This document shows positions 1 through 14,300 of a stretch of 64,000 nt of DNA, one piece after another. The DNA is from Cylicocyclus nassatus (Eukaryota > Nematoda > Chromadorea > Rhabditida > Strongylidae). The notes beneath the pieces are model-generated. The model did not search any database. It was given only the letters and a program-made list of their open reading frames with translations, and had not been told where the DNA came from. Positions within the stretch are counted from its first letter, which is position 1. Every line of letters begins with the position of its first letter. The DNA lies in the NCBI GenBank assembly GCA_958299035.1, contig CATQJL010000124.1:62001-126000 (forward strand). Direction: 5' to 3'. Position numbers and translations under genes: made by a program.

Positions 1-3000
1 CTTGACACTCCTTCGTAGGCCTTGACACTCCTTCGTGAGCCTTGACACTCCTTCGTGAGCCTTGACACTCCTTCGTGAGCCTTGACACTCCTTCGTGAGC
101 CTTGACACTCCTTCGTGGGCCTTGACACTCCTTCGTGAGCCTTGACACTCCTTCGTAGGCCTTGACACTCCTTCGTGAGCGTTGACACTCCTTCGTAGGC
201 CTTGACACTCCTTCGTGAGCCTTGACACTCCTTCGTAGGCCTTGACACTCCTTCGTGAGCCTTGACACTCCTTCGTGAGCCTTGACACTCCTTCGTGAGC
301 CTTGACACTCCTTCGTGAGCCTTGACACTCCTTCGTGAGCCTTGACACCCCTTCGTGAGCCTTGACACTCCTTCGTAGGCCTTGACACTCCTTCGTGAGC
401 CTTGACACTCCTTCGTAGGCCTTGACACTCCTTCGTGAGCCTTGACACTCCTTCGTGAGCCTTGACACTCCTTCGTGAGCGTTGACACTCCTTCGTAGGC
501 CTTGACACTCCTTCGTGAGCCTTGACACTCCTTCGTAGGCCTTGACTCTCCTTCGTGAGCCTTGACACTCTTTCGTGAGCCTTGACACTCCTTTGTGAGC
601 CTTGACACTCCTTCGTGAGCCTTGACACTCCTTCGTGAGCCTTGACACTCCTTCGTAGGCCTTGACACTCCTTCGTGAGCCTTGACACTCCTTCGTGTGC
701 CTTGACACTCCTTCGTAGGCCTTGACACTCCTTCGTAGGCCTTGACTCTCCTTCGTAGGCCTTGACACTCCTTCGTGAGCCATGACACTCCTTCGTGAGC
801 CTTGACACTCTTTCGTAAGCCTTGACACTCCTTCGTAGGCCTTGACACTCCTTCGTGAGCCTTGACACTCCTTCGTAGGCCTTGACACTCCTTCGTAGGC
901 CTTGACACTCCTTCGTGAGCCTTGACACTCCTTCGTGAGCCTTGACACTCCTTCGTAGGCCTTGACTCTCCTTCGTAGGCCTTGACACTCTTTCGTGAGC
1001 CTTGACACTCCTTCGTGAGCCTTGACACTCCTTCGTGAGCCTTGACACTCTTTCGTGAGCCTTGACACTCCTTCGTAGGCCTTGATACTCCTTCGTGAGC
1101 CTTGACACTCCTTCGTAGGCCTTGACACTCCTTCGTGAGCCTTGACACTCCTTCGTAGGCCTTGACACTCCTTCGTAGGCCTTGACTCTCCTTCGTAGGC
1201 CTTGACACTCCTTCGTGAGCCATGACACTCCTTCGTGAGCCTTGACACTCCTTCGTAAGCCTTGACACTCCTTCGTGAGCCTTGACACTCCTTCGTAGGC
1301 CTTGACTCTCCTTCGTAGGCCTTGACACTCCTTCGTGAGCCTTGACACTCCTTCGTAGGCCTTGACACTCTTTCGTGAGCCTTGACACTCCTTCGTGAGC
1401 CTTGACACTCCTTCGTAGGCCTTGACACTCTTTCGTGAGCCTTGACACTCCTTCTTGAGCCTTGACACTCCTTCGTAGGCCTTGACACTCCTTCGTGAGC
1501 CTTGACACTCCTTCGTGAGCCTTGACACTCCTTCGTGAGCCTTGACACTCCTTCGTAGGCCTTGACACTCCTTCGTGAGCCATGACACTCCTTCGTGAGC
1601 CTTGACACTCCTTCGTGAGCCTTGACACTCCTTCGTGAGCCTTGACACTCCTTCGTAGGCCTTGACACTCCTTCGTGAGCCTTGACACTCCTTCGTGAGC
1701 CTTGACACTCCTTCGTAGGCCTTGACACTCCTTCGTGAGCCTTGACACTCCTTCGTAGGCCTTGACACTCCTTCGTGAGCCTTGACACTCCTTCGTGAGC
1801 CTTGACACTCCTTCGTAGGCCTTGACACTCCTTCGTGAGCCTTGACACTCCTTCGTGAGCCTTGACACTCCTTCGTGAGCCTTGACACTCCTTCGTGAGC
1901 CTTGACACTCCTTCGTAGGCCTTGACACTCCTTCGTGAGCCTTGACACTCCTTCGTGAGCCTTGACACTCCTTCGTGAGCCTTGACACTCCTTCGTGAGC
2001 CTTGACACTCCTTCGTGGGCCTTGACACTCCTTCGTGAGCCTTGACACTCCTTCGTAGGCCTTGACACTCCTTCGTGAGCGTTGACACTCCTTCGTAGGC
2101 CTTGACACTCCTTCGTGAGCCTTGACACTCCTTCGTAGGCCTTGACACTCCTTCGTGAGCCTTGACACTCCTTCGTGAGCCTTGACACTCCTTCGTGAGC
2201 CTTGACACTCCTTCGTGAGCCTTGACACTCCTTCGTGAGCCTTGACACCCCTTCGTGAGCCTTGACACTCCTTCGTAGGCCTTGACACTCCTTCGTGAGC
2301 CTTGACACTCCTTCGTAGGCCTTGACACTCCTTCGTGAGCCTTGACACTCCTTCGTGAGCCTTGACACTCCTTCGTGAGCGTTGACACTCCTTCGTAGGC
2401 CTTGACACTCCTTCGTGAGCCTTGACACTCCTTCGTAGGCCTTGACTCTCCTTCGTGAGCCTTGACACTCCTTCGTGAGCCTTGACACTCCTTCGTGTGC
2501 CTTGACACTCCTTCGTAGGCCTTGACACTCCTTCGTAGGCCTTGACTCTCCTTCGTAGGCCTTGACACTCCTTCGTGAGCCATGACACTCCTTCGTGAGC
2601 CTTGACACTCTTTCGTAAGCCTTGACACTCCTTCGTAGGCCTTGACACTCCTTCGTGAGCCTTGACACTCCTTCGTAGGCCTTGACACTCCTTCGTAGGC
2701 CTTGACACTCCTTCGTGAGCCTTGACACTCCTTCGTGAGCCTTGACACTCCTTCGTAGGCCTTGACTCTCCTTCGTAGGCCTTGACACTCTTTCGTGAGC
2801 CTTGACACTCCTTCGTGAGCCTTGACACTCCTTCGTGAGCCTTGACACTCTTTCGTGAGCCTTGACACTCCTTCGTAGGCCTTGATACTCCTTCGTGAGC
2901 CTTGACACTCCTTCGTAGGCCTTGACACTCCTTCGTGAGCCTTGACACTCCTTCGTAGGCCTTGACACTCCTTCGTAGGCCTTGACTCTCCTTCGTAGGC

Positions 3001-4260
3001 CTTGACACTCCTTCGTGAGCCATGACACTCCTTCGTGAGCCTTGACACTCCTTCGTAAGCCTTGACACTCCTTCGTGAGCCTTGACACTCCTTCGTAGGC
3101 CTTGACTCTCCTTCGTAGGCCTTGACACTCCTTCGTGAGCCTTGACACTCCTTCGTAGGCCTTGACACTCTTTCGTGAGCCTTGACACTCCTTCGTGAGC
3201 CTTGACACTCCTTCGTAGGCCTTGACACTCTTTCGTGAGCCTTGACACTCCTTCTTGAGCCTTGACACTCCTTCGTAGGCCTTGACACTCCTTCGTGAGC
3301 CTTGACACTCCTTCGTGAGCCTTGACACTCCTTCGTGAGCCTTGACACTCCTTCGTAGGCCTTGACACTCCTTCGTGAGCCATGACACTCCTTCGTGAGC
3401 CTTGACACTCCTTCGTGAGCCTTGACACTCCTTCGTGAGCCTTGACACTCCTTCGTAGGCCTTGACACTCCTTCGTGAGCCTTGACACTCCTTCGTGAGC
3501 CTTGACACTCCTTCGTAGGCCTTGACACTCCTTCGTGAGCCTTGACACTCCTTCGTAGGCCTTGACACTCCTTCGTGAGCCTTGACACTCCTTCGTGAGC
3601 CTTGACACTCCTTCGTAGGCCTTGACACTCCTTCGTGAGCCTTGACACTCCTTCGTGAGCCTTGACACTCCTTCGTGAGCCTTGACACTCCTTCGTGAGC
3701 CTTGACACTCCTTCGTAGGCCTTGACACTCCTTCGTGAGCCTTGACACTCCTTCGTGAGCCTTGACACTCCTTCGTGAGCCTTGACACTCCTTCGTGAGC
3801 CTTGACACTCCTTCGTGGGCCTTGACACTCCTTCGTGAGCCTTGACACTCCTTCGTAGGCCTTGACACTCCTTCGTGAGCGTTGACACTCCTTCGTAGGC
3901 CTTGACACTCCTTCGTGAGCCTTGACACTCCTTCGTAGGCCTTGACACTCCTTCGTGAGCCTTGACACTCCTTCGTGAGCCTTGACACTCCTTCGTGAGC
4001 CTTGACACTCCTTCGTGAGCCTTGACACTCCTTCGTGAGCCTTGACACCCCTTCGTGAGCCTTGACACTCCTTCGTAGGCCTTGACACTCCTTCGTGAGC
4101 CTTGACACTCCTTCGTAGGCCTTGACACTCCTTCGTGAGCCTTGACACTCCTTCGTGAGCCTTGACACTCCTTCGTGAGCGTTGACACTCCTTCGTAGGC
4201 CTTGACACTCCTTCGTGAGCCTTGACACTCCTTCGTAGGCCTTGACTCTCCTTCGTGAGC
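1..4260. repeat. Higher-order repeat domain I, 1.8/1.9-kb period
   Basis: Positions 661-2460 and 2461-4260 are two abutting 1,800-bp (90-unit) copies. Comparing them line by line I found no difference. Shared rare units include GTGTGC at 681/2481, CATGAC at 781/2581, CTTGATAC at 1081/2881, CTTCTTGAGC at 1441/3241 and GTGGGC at 2001/3801. Positions 1-560 match 1901-2460 and 3701-4260. The full period is 1,900 bp: a five-unit (100-bp) stretch at 561-660, starting with CTTTCG and CTTTGT units, is present in the first copy and again at 4261-4360 but missing at 2461. The 1,800-bp copy is therefore a 100-bp deletion derivative that was itself duplicated. Breakpoints are uncertain by a unit or so because neighbouring units are alike. 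Confidence 0.92.
681..820. repeat. Recurrent 140-bp seven-unit module (first clear instance)
   Basis: Seven units in fixed order: one ending GTGTGC, B, B, B with CTTGACT, A, CATGAC-A, and one ending GTAAGC. The same string of variants, sometimes starting with CTTAAC and sometimes losing the final GTAAGC unit, recurs across the array, for example at 2481, 4381, 5361, 7261, 8661, 9281, 9881, 10661, 11281, 11881, 12821, 13321, 13881, 14961, 19979, 23417, 26176, 31856, 39435, 41355, 44715, 47015, 52055 and 55895. It is the most widely shared higher-order element of the window and a convenient landmark for aligning copies. Nothing suggests a function; the chance of seven variant units recurring together independently is small, so common descent is inferred. 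Confidence 0.85.
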
Positions 4261-4520
4261 CTTGACACTCTTTCGTGAGCCTTGACACTCCTTTGTGAGC
4301 CTTGACACTCCTTCGTGAGCCTTGACACTCCTTCGTGAGCCTTGACACTCCTTCGTAGGCCTTGACACTCCTTCGTGAGCCTTGACACTCCTTCGTGTGC
4401 CTTGACACTCCTTCGTAGGCCTTGACACTCCTTCGTAGGCCTTGACTCTCCTTCGTAGGCCTTGACACTCCTTCGTGAGCCATGACACTCCTTCGTGAGC
4501 CTTGACACTCTTTCGTAAGC

Positions 4521-7500
4521 CTTGACACTCCTTCGTAGGCCTTGACACTCCTTCGTGAGCCTTGACACTCCTTCGTAGGCCTTGACACTCCTTCGTAGGC
4601 CTTGACACTCCTTCGTGAGCCTTGACACTCCTTCGTGAGCCTTGACACTCCTTCGTAGGCCTTGACTCTCCTTCGTAGGCCTTGACACTCTTTCGTGAGC
4701 CTTGACACTCCTTCGTGAGCCTTGACACTCCTTCGTGAGCCTTGACACTCTTTCGTGAGCCTTGACACTCCTTCGTAGGCCTTGATACTCCTTCGTGAGC
4801 CTTGACACTCCTTCGTAGGCCTTGACACTCCTTCGTGAGCCTTGACACTCCTTCGTGAGCCTTGACACTCCTTCGTGAGCCTTGACACTCCTTCGTGAGC
4901 CTTGACACTCCTTCGTGAGCCTTGACACTCCTTCGTGAGCCTTGACACTCCTTCGTGAGCCTTGACACTCCTTCGTGAGCCTTGACACTCCTTCGTGAGC
5001 CTTGACACTCCTTCGTGAGCCTTGACACCCCTTCGTGAGCCTTGACACTCCTTCGTAGGCCTTGACACTCCCTCGTGAGCCTTGACACTCCTTCGTAGGC
5101 CTTGACACTCCTTCGTGAGCCTTGACACTCCTTCGTGAGCCTTGACACTCCTTCGTGAGCGTTGACACTCCTTCGTAGGCCTTGACACTCCTCCGTGAGC
5201 CTTGACACTCCTTCGTAGGCCTTGACTCTCCTTCGTGAGCCTTGACACTCTTTCGTGAGCCTTGACACTCCTTTGTGAGCCTTGACACTCCTTCGTGAGC
5301 CTTGACACTCCTTCGTGAGCCTTGACACTCCTTCGTAGGCCTTGACACTCCTTCGTGAGCCTTGACACTCCTTCGTGTGCCTTGACACTCCTTCGTAGGC
5401 CTTGACACTCCTTCGTAGGCCTTGACTCTCCTTCGTAGGCCTTGACACTCCTTCGTGAGCCATGACACTCCTTCGTGAGCCTTGACACTCCTTCGTAAGC
5501 CTTGACACTCCTTCGTAGGCCTTGACACTCCTTCGTGAGCCTTGACACTCCTTCGTAGGCCTTGACACTCCTTCGTAGGCCTTGACACTCCTTCGTGAGC
5601 CTTGACACTCCTTCGTGAGCCTTGACACTCCTTCGTAGGCCTTGACTCTCCTTCGTAGGCCTTGACACTCTTTCGTGAGCCTTGACACTCCTTCGTGAGC
5701 CTTGACACTCCTTCGTGAGCCTTGACACTCTTTCGTGAGCCTTGACACTCCTTCGTAGGCCTTGACACTCCTTCGTGAGCCTTGACGCTCCTTCGTAGGC
5801 CTTGACACTCCTTCGTGAGCCTTGACACTCCTTCGTGAGCCTTGACACTCCTTCGTGAGCCTTGACACTCCTTCGTGAGCCTTGACACTCCTTCGTGAGC
5901 CTTGACACTCCTTCGTGAGCCTTGACACTCCTTCGTGAGCCTTGACACTCCTTCGTGAGCCTTGACACTCTTTCGTGAGCCTTGACACTCCTTCGTAGGC
6001 CTTGACACTCCTTCGTGAGCCTTGACACTCCTTCGTAGGCCTTGACACTCCTTCGTGAGCCTTGACACTCCTTCGTAGGCCTTGACACTCCTTCGTGAGC
6101 CTTGACACTCCTTCGCGAGCCTTGACACTCCTTCGTGAGCCTTGACACTCCTTCGTGAGCCTTGACACTCCTTCGTGAGCCTTGACACTCCTTCGTGAGC
6201 CTTGACACTCCTTCGTGAGCCTTGACACTCCTTCGTGAGCCTTGACACTCTTTCGTGAGCCTTGACACTCCTTCGTAGGCCTTGACACTCCTTCGTGAGC
6301 CTTGACACTCCTTCGTAGGCCTTGACACTCCTTCGTGAGCCTTGACACTCCTTTGTGAGCCTTGACACTCCTTCGTAGGCCTTGACACTCCTTCGTGAGC
6401 CTTGACACTCCTTCGTAGGCCTTGACACTCCTTCGTAGGCCTTGACACTCCTTCGTGAGCCTTGACACTCCTTCGTAGGCCTTGACACTCCTTCGTAGGC
6501 CTTGACACTCCTTCGTGAGCCTTGACACTCCTTCGTGAGCCTTGACACTCCTTCGTAGGCCTTGACTCTCCTTCGTAGGCCTTGACACTCTTTCGTGAGC
6601 CTTGACACTCCTTCGTGAGCCTTGACACTCCTTCGTGAGCCTTGACACTCTTTCGTGAGCCTTGACACTCCTTCGTAGGCCTTGATACTCCTTCGTGAGC
6701 CTTGACACTCCTTCGTAGGCCTTGACACTCCTTCGTGAGCCTTGACACTCCTTCGTGAGCCTTGACACTCCTTCGTGAGCCTTGACACTCCTTCGTGAGC
6801 CTTGACACTCCTTCGTGAGCCTTGACACTCCTTCGTGAGCCTTGACACTCCTTCGTGAGCCTTGACACTCCTTCGTGAGCCTTGACACTCCTTCGTGAGC
6901 CTTGACACTCCTTCGTGAGCCTTGACACCCCTTCGTGAGCCTTGACACTCCTTCGTAGGCCTTGACACTCCCTCGTGAGCCTTGACACTCCTTCGTAGGC
7001 CTTGACACTCCTTCGTGAGCCTTGACACTCCTTCGTGAGCCTTGACACTCCTTCGTGAGCGTTGACACTCCTTCGTAGGCCTTGACACTCCTTCGTGAGC
7101 CTTGACACTCCTTCGTAGGCCTTGACTCTCCTTCGTGAGCCTTGACACTCTTTCGTGAGCCTTGACACTCCTTTGTGAGCCTTGACACTCCTTCGTGAGC
7201 CTTGACACTCCTTCGTGAGCCTTGACACTCCTTCGTAGGCCTTGACACTCCTTCGTGAGCCTTGACACTCCTTCGTGTGCCTTGACACTCCTTCGTAGGC
7301 CTTGACACTCCTTCGTAGGCCTTGACTCTCCTTCGTAGGCCTTGACACTCCTTCGTGAGCCATGACACTCCTTCGTGAGCCTTGACACTCCTTCGTAAGC
7401 CTTGACACTCCTTCGTAGGCCTTGACACTCCTTCGTGAGCCTTGACTCTCCTTCGTAGGCCTTGACACTCCTTCGTAGGCCTTGACACTCCTTCGTGAGC

Positions 7501-8320
7501 CTTGACACTCCTTCGTGAGCCTTGACACTCCTTCGTAGGCCTTGACTCTCCTTCGTAGGCCTTGACACTCTTTCGTGAGCCTTGACACTCCTTCGTGAGC
7601 CTTGACACTCCTTCGTGAGCCTTGACACTCTTTCGTGAGCCTTGACACTCCTTCGTAGGCCTTGACACTCCTTCGTGAGCCTTGACACTCCTTCGTAGGC
7701 CTTGACACTCCTTCGTGAGCCTTGACACTCCTTCGTGAGCCTTGACACTCCTTCGTGAGCCTTGACACTCCTTCGTGAGCCTTGACACTCCTTCGTGAGC
7801 CTTGACACTCCTTCGTGAGCCTTGACACTCCTTCGTGAGCCTTGACACTCCTTCGTGAGCCTTGACACTCTTTCGTGAGCCTTGACACTCCTTCGTAGGC
7901 CTTGACACTCCTTCGTGAGCCTTGACACTCCTTCGTAGGCCTTGACACTCCTTCGTGAGCCTTGACACTCCTTCGTAGGCCTTGACACTCCTTCGTGAGC
8001 CTTGACACTCCTTCGCGAGCCTTGACACTCCTTCGTGAGCCTTGACACTCCTTCGTGAGCCTTGACACTCCTTCGTGAGCCTTGACACTCCTTCGTGAGC
8101 CTTGACACTCCTTCGTGAGCCTTGACACTCCTTCGTGAGCCTTGACACTCTTTCGTGAGCCTTGACACTCCTTCGTAGGCCTTGACACTCCTTCGTGAGC
8201 CTTGACACTCCTTCGTAGGCCTTGACACTCCTTCGTGAGCCTTGACACTCCTTTGTGAGCCTTGACACTCCTTCGTAGGCCTTGACACTCCTTCGTGAGC
8301 CTTGACACTCCTTCGTAGGC
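4521..8320. repeat. 1,900-bp tandem pair (95 units per copy)
   Basis: 4521-6420 and 6421-8320 abut and share CTTGATAC at 4781/6681, the CACCCC unit at 5021/6921, CCTCGTGAGC at 5061/6961, CATGAC at 5461/7361, CTTCGCGAGC at 6101/8001 and CTTTGT at 6341/8241. I saw only three copy-specific substitutions: CTCCGT at 5181, CTTGACT instead of CTTGACA at 7441, and CTTGACG at 5781. The variant order differs from domain I after 4841, so this is a related but separately amplified period. The last unit matching the period is at 8301; at 8321 the pattern changes. The stretch 4261-4520 before it continues the domain I order. Confidence 0.92.
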
Positions 8321-11300
8321 CTTGACACTCTTTCGTGAGCCTTGACACTCCTTCGTGAGCCTTGACACTCCTTCGTGAGCCTTGACACTCCTTCGTAGGC
8401 CTTGACACTCTTTCGTGAGCCTTGAAACTCCTTCGTGAGCCTTGACACTCCTTCGTGAGCCTTGACACTCCTTCGTGAGCCCTGACACTCCTTCGTAGGC
8501 CTTGACACTCCTTCGTAGGCCTTGACACTCCTTCGTAGGCCTTGACTCTCCTTCGTAGGCCTTGACACTCCTTTGTGAGCCTTGACACTCCTTCGTGAGC
8601 CTTGACACTCCTTCGTGAGCCTTGACACTCCTTCGTAGGCCTTGACACTCCTTCGTGAGCCTTGACACTCCTTCGTGTGCCTTGACACTCCTTCGTAGGC
8701 CTTGACACTCCTTCGTAGGCCTTGGCTCTCCTTCGTAGGCCTTGACACTCCTTCGTGAGCCATGACACTCCTTCGTGAGCCTTGACACTCCTTCGTAAGC
8801 CTTGACACTCCTTCGTAGGCCTTGACACTCCTTCGTGAGCCTTGACACTCCTTCGTAGGCCTTGACACTCCTTCGTGAGCCTTGACACTCCTTCGTGAGC
8901 CTTGACACTCCTTCGTAGGCCTTGACTCTCCTTCGTAGGCCTTGACAATCTTTCGTGAGCCTTGACACCCCTTCGTGAGCCTTGACACTCCTTCGTGAGC
9001 CTTGACACTCTTTCGTGAGCCTTGACACTCCTTCGTAGGCCTTGACACTCCTTCGTGAGCCTTGACACTCCTTCGTAGGCCTTGACACTCCTTCGTGAGC
9101 CTTGACACTCCTTCGTGAGCCTTGACACTCCTTCGTGAGCCTTGACACTCCTTCGTGAGCCTTGACACTCCTTCGTGAGCCTTGACACTCCTTCGTGAGC
9201 CTTGACACTCCTTCGTGAGCCTTGACACTCCTTCGTGAGCCTTGACACTCCTTCGTAGGCCTTGACACTCCTTCGTGAGCCTTGACACTCCTTCGTGTGC
9301 CTTGACACTCCTTCGTAGGCCTTGACACTCCTTCGTAGGCCTTGACTCTCCTTCGTAGGCCTTGACACTCCTTCGTGAGCCATGACACTCCTTCGTGAGC
9401 CTTGACACTCCTTCGTAAGCCTTGACACTCCTTCGTGAGCCTTGACACTCCTTCGTAGGCCTTGACTCTCCTTCGTAGGCCTTGACACTCCTTCGTGAGC
9501 CTTGACACTCCTTCGTAGGCCTTGACACTCTTTCGTGAGCCTTGACACTCCTTCGTGAGCCTTGACACTCCTTCGTAGGCCTTGACACTCTTTCGTGAGC
9601 CTTGACACTCCTTCGTGAGCCTTGACACTCCTTCGTGAGCCTTGACACTCCTTCGTAGGCCTTGACACTCTTTCGTGAGCCTTGACACTCCTTCGTGAGC
9701 CTTGACACTCCTTCGTGAGCCCTGACACTCCTTCGTAGGCCTTGACACTCCTTCGTAGGCCTTGACACTCCTTCGTAGGCCTTGACTCTCCTTCGTAGGC
9801 CTTGACACTCCTTTGTGAGCCTTGACACTCCTTCGTGAGCCTTGACACTCCTTCGTAGGCCTTGACACTCCTTCGTGAGCCTTAACACTCCTTCGTGTGC
9901 CTTGACACTCCTTCGTAGGCCTTGACACTCCTTCGTAGGCCTTGACTCTCCTTCGTAGGCCTTGACACTCCTTCGTGAGCCATGACACTCCTTCGTGAGC
10001 CTTGACACTCCTTTGTAAGCCTTGACACTCCTTCGTAGGCCTTGACACTCCTTCGTGAGCCTTGACACTCCTTCGTAGGCCTTGACACTCCTTCGTAGGC
10101 CTTGACACTCCTTCGTGAGCCTTGACACTCCTTCGTGAGCCTTGACACTCCTTCGTAGGCCTTGACTCTCCTTCGTAGGCCTTGACACTCTTTCGTGAGC
10201 CTTGACACTCCTTCGTGAGCCTTGACACTCCTTCGTGAGCCTTGACACTCTTTCGTGAGCCTTGACACTCCTTCGTAGGCCTTGACACTCCTTCGTGAGC
10301 CTTGACACTCCTTCGTAGGCCTTGACACTCCTTCGTGAGCCTTGACACTCCTTCGTGAGCCTTGACACTCCTTCGTGAGCCTTGACACTCCTTCGTGAGC
10401 CTTGACACTCCTTCGTGAGCCTTGACACTCCTTCGTGAGCCTTGACACTCTTTCGTGAGCCTTGACACTCCTTCGTAGGCCTTGACACTCCTTCGTGAGC
10501 CTTGACACTCCTTCGTAGGCCTTGACTCTCCTTCGTAGGCCTTGACACTCCTTCGTGAGCCTTGACACTCCTTCGTAGGCCTTGACACTCTTTCGTGAGC
10601 CTTGACACTCCTTCGTGAGCCTTGACACTCCTTCGTAGGCCTTGACACTCCTTCGTGAGCCTTGACACTCCTTCGTGTGCCTTGACACTCCTTCGTAGGC
10701 CTTGACACTCCTTCGTAGGCCTTGGCTCTCCTTCGTAGGCCTTGACACTCCTTCGTGAGCCATGACACTCCTTCGTGAGCCTTGACACTCCTTCGTAAGC
10801 CTTGACACTCCTTCGTAGGCCTTGACACTCCTTCGTGAGCCTTGACACTCCTTCGTAGGCCTTGACACTCCTTCGTGAGCCTTGACACTCCTTCGTGAGC
10901 CTTGACACTCCTTCGTAGGCCTTGACTCTCCTTCGTAGGCCTTGACAATCTTTCGTGAGCCTTGACACCCCTTCGTGAGCCTTGACACTCCTTCGTGAGC
11001 CTTGACACTCTTTCGTGAGCCTTGACACTCCTTCGTAGGCCTTGACACTCCTTCGTGAGCCTTGACACTCCTTCGTAGGCCTTGACACTCCTTCGTGAGC
11101 CTTGACACTCCTTCGTGAGCCTTGACACTCCTTCGTGAGCCTTGACACTCCTTCGTGAGCCTTGACACTCCTTCGTGAGCCTTGACACTCCTTCGTGAGC
11201 CTTGACACTCCTTCGTGAGCCTTGACACTCCTTCGTGAGCCTTGACACTCCTTCGTAGGCCTTGACACTCCTTCGTGAGCCTTGACACTCCTTCGTGTGC

Positions 11301-14300
11301 CTTGACACTCCTTCGTAGGCCTTGACACTCCTTCGTAGGCCTTGACTCTCCTTCGTAGGCCTTGACACTCCTTCGTGAGCCATGACACTCCTTCGTGAGC
11401 CTTGACACTCCTTCGTAAGCCTTGACACTCCTTCGTGAGCCTTGACACTCCTTCGTAGGCCTTGACTCTCCTTCGTAGGCCTTGACACTCCTTCGTGAGC
11501 CTTGACACTCCTTCGTAGGCCTTGACACTCTTTCGTGAGCCTTGACACTCCTTCGTGAGCCTTGACACTCCTTCGTAGGCCTTGACACTCTTTCGTGAGC
11601 CTTGACACTCCTTCGTGAGCCTTGACACTCCTTCGTGAGCCTTGACACTCCTTCGTAGGCCTTGACACTCTTTCGTGAGCCTTGACACTCCTTCGTGAGC
11701 CTTGACACTCCTTCGTGAGCCCTGACACTCCTTCGTAGGCCTTGACACTCCTTCGTAGGCCTTGACACTCCTTCGTAGGCCTTGACTCTCCTTCGTAGGC
11801 CTTGACACTCCTTTGTGAGCCTTGACACTCCTTCGTGAGCCTTGACACTCCTTCGTAGGCCTTGACACTCCTTCGTGAGCCTTAACACTCCTTCGTGTGC
11901 CTTGACACTCCTTCGTAGGCCTTGACACTCCTTCGTAGGCCTTGACTCTCCTTCGTAGGCCTTGACACTCCTTCGTGAGCCATGACACTCCTTCGTGAGC
12001 CTTGACACTCCTTCGTAAGCCTTGACACTCCTTCGTAGGCCTTGACACTCCTTCGTGAGCCTTGACACTCCTTCGTAGGCCTTGACACTCCTTCGTGAGC
12101 CTTGACACTCCTTCGTGAGCCTTGACACTCCTTCGTGAGCCTTGACACTCCTTCGTGAGCCTTGACACTCCTTCGTGAGCCTTGACACTCCTTCGTGAGC
12201 CTTGACACTCTTTCGTGAGCCTTGACACTCCTTCGTAGGCCTTGACACTCCTTCGTGAGCCTTGACACTCCTTCGTAGGCCTTGACTCTCCTTCGTAGGC
12301 CTTGACACTCCTTCGTGAGCCTTGACACTCCTTCGTAGGCCTTGACACTCTTTCGTGAGCCTTGACACTCCTTCGTGAGCCTTGACACTCCTTCGTAGGC
12401 CTTGACACTCTTTCGTGAGCCTTGACACTCCTTCGTGAGCCTTGACACTCCTTCGTGAGCCTTGACACTCCTTCGTAGGCCTTGACACTCCTTCGTGAGC
12501 CTTGACACTCCTTCGTGAGCCTTGACACTCCTTCGTGAGCCCTGACACTCCTTCGTAGGCCTTGACACTCCTTCGTAGGCCTTGACACTCCTTCGTAGGC
12601 CTTGACTCTCCTTCGTAGGCCTTGACACTCCTTTGTGAGCCTTGACACTCCTTCGTGAGCCTTGACTCTCCTTCGTAGGCCTTGACACTCCTTTGTGAGC
12701 CTTGACACTCCTTCGTGAGCCTTGACACTCCTTCGTAGGCCTTGACACTCCTTCGTGAGCCTTGACACTCCTTCGTGAGCCTTGACACTCCTTCGTAGGC
12801 CTTGACACTCCTTCGTGAGCCTTGACACTCCTTCGTGTGCCTTGACACTCCTTCGTAGGCCTTGACACTCCTTCGTAGGCCTTGGCTCTCCTTCGTAGGC
12901 CTTGACACTCCTTCGTGAGCCATGACACTCCTTCGTGAGCCTTGACACTCCTTCGTAAGCCTTGACACTCCTTCGTAGGCCTTGACACTCCTTCGTGAGC
13001 CTTGACACTCCTTCGTAGGCCTTGACACTCCTTCGTGAGCCTTGACACTCCTTCGTGAGCCTTGACACTCCTTCGTAGGCCTTGACTCTCCTTCGTAGGC
13101 CTTGACAATCTTTCGTGAGCCTTGACACTCCTTCGTGAGCCTTGACACTCCTTCGTGAGCCTTGACACTCCTTCGTGAGCCTTGACACTCCTTCGTGAGC
13201 CTTGACACTCCTTCGTGAGCCTTGACACTCCTTCGTGAGCCTTGACACTCCTTCGTGAGCCTTGACACTCCTTCGTGAGCCTTGACACTCCTTCGTAGGC
13301 CTTGACACTCCTTCGTGAGCCTTGACACTCCTTCGTGTGCCTTGACACTCCTTCGTAGGCCTTGACACTCCTTCGTAGGCCTTGACTCTCCTTCGTAGGC
13401 CTTGACACTCCTTCGTGAGCCATGACACTCCTTCGTGAGCCTTGACACTCCTTCGTAAGCCTTGACACTCCTTCGTGAGCCTTGACACTCCTTCGTAGGC
13501 CTTGACTCTCCTTCGTAGGCCTTGACACTCCTTCGTGAGCCTTGACACTCCTTCGTAGGCCTTGACACTCTTTCGTGAGCCTTGACACTCCTTCGTGAGC
13601 CTTGACACTCCTTCGTGAGCCTTGACACTCCTTCGTGAGCCTTGACACTCCTTCGTAGGCCTTGACACTCTTTCGTGAGCCTTGACACTCCTTCGTGAGC
13701 CTTGACACTCCTTCGTGAGCCCTGACACTCCTTCGTAGGCCTTGACACTCCTTCGTAGGCCTTGACACTCCTTCGTAGGCCTTGACTCTCCTTCGTAGGC
13801 CTTGACACTCCTTTGTGAGCCTTGACACTCCTTCGTGAGCCTTGACACTCCTTCGTAGGCCTTGACACTCCTTCGTGAGCCTTAACACTCCTTCGTGTGC
13901 CTTGACACTCCTTCGTAGGCCTTGACACTCCTTCGTAGGCCTTGACTCTCCTTCGTAGGCCTTGACACTCCTTCGTGAGCCATGACACTCCTTCGTGAGC
14001 CTTGACACTCCTTCGTAAGCCTTGACACTCCTTCGTAGGCCTTGACACTCCTTCGTGAGCCTTGACACTCCTTCGTAGGCCTTGACACTCCTTCGTAGGC
14101 CTTGACACTCCTTCGTGAGCCTTGACACTCCTTCGTGAGCCTTGACACTCCTTCGTAGGCCTTGACTCTCCTTCGTAGGCCTTGACACTCTTTCGTGAGC
14201 CTTGACACTCCTTCGTGAGCCTTGACACTCCTTCGTGAGCCTTGACACTCTTTCGTGAGCCTTGACACTCCTTCGTAGGCCTTGACACTCCTTCGTGAGC

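Noticed and set aside
1..9881. Open - strand frames running off the left edge
   Set aside because: Same cause as above: none of the variants in this stretch makes a stop on the - strand.
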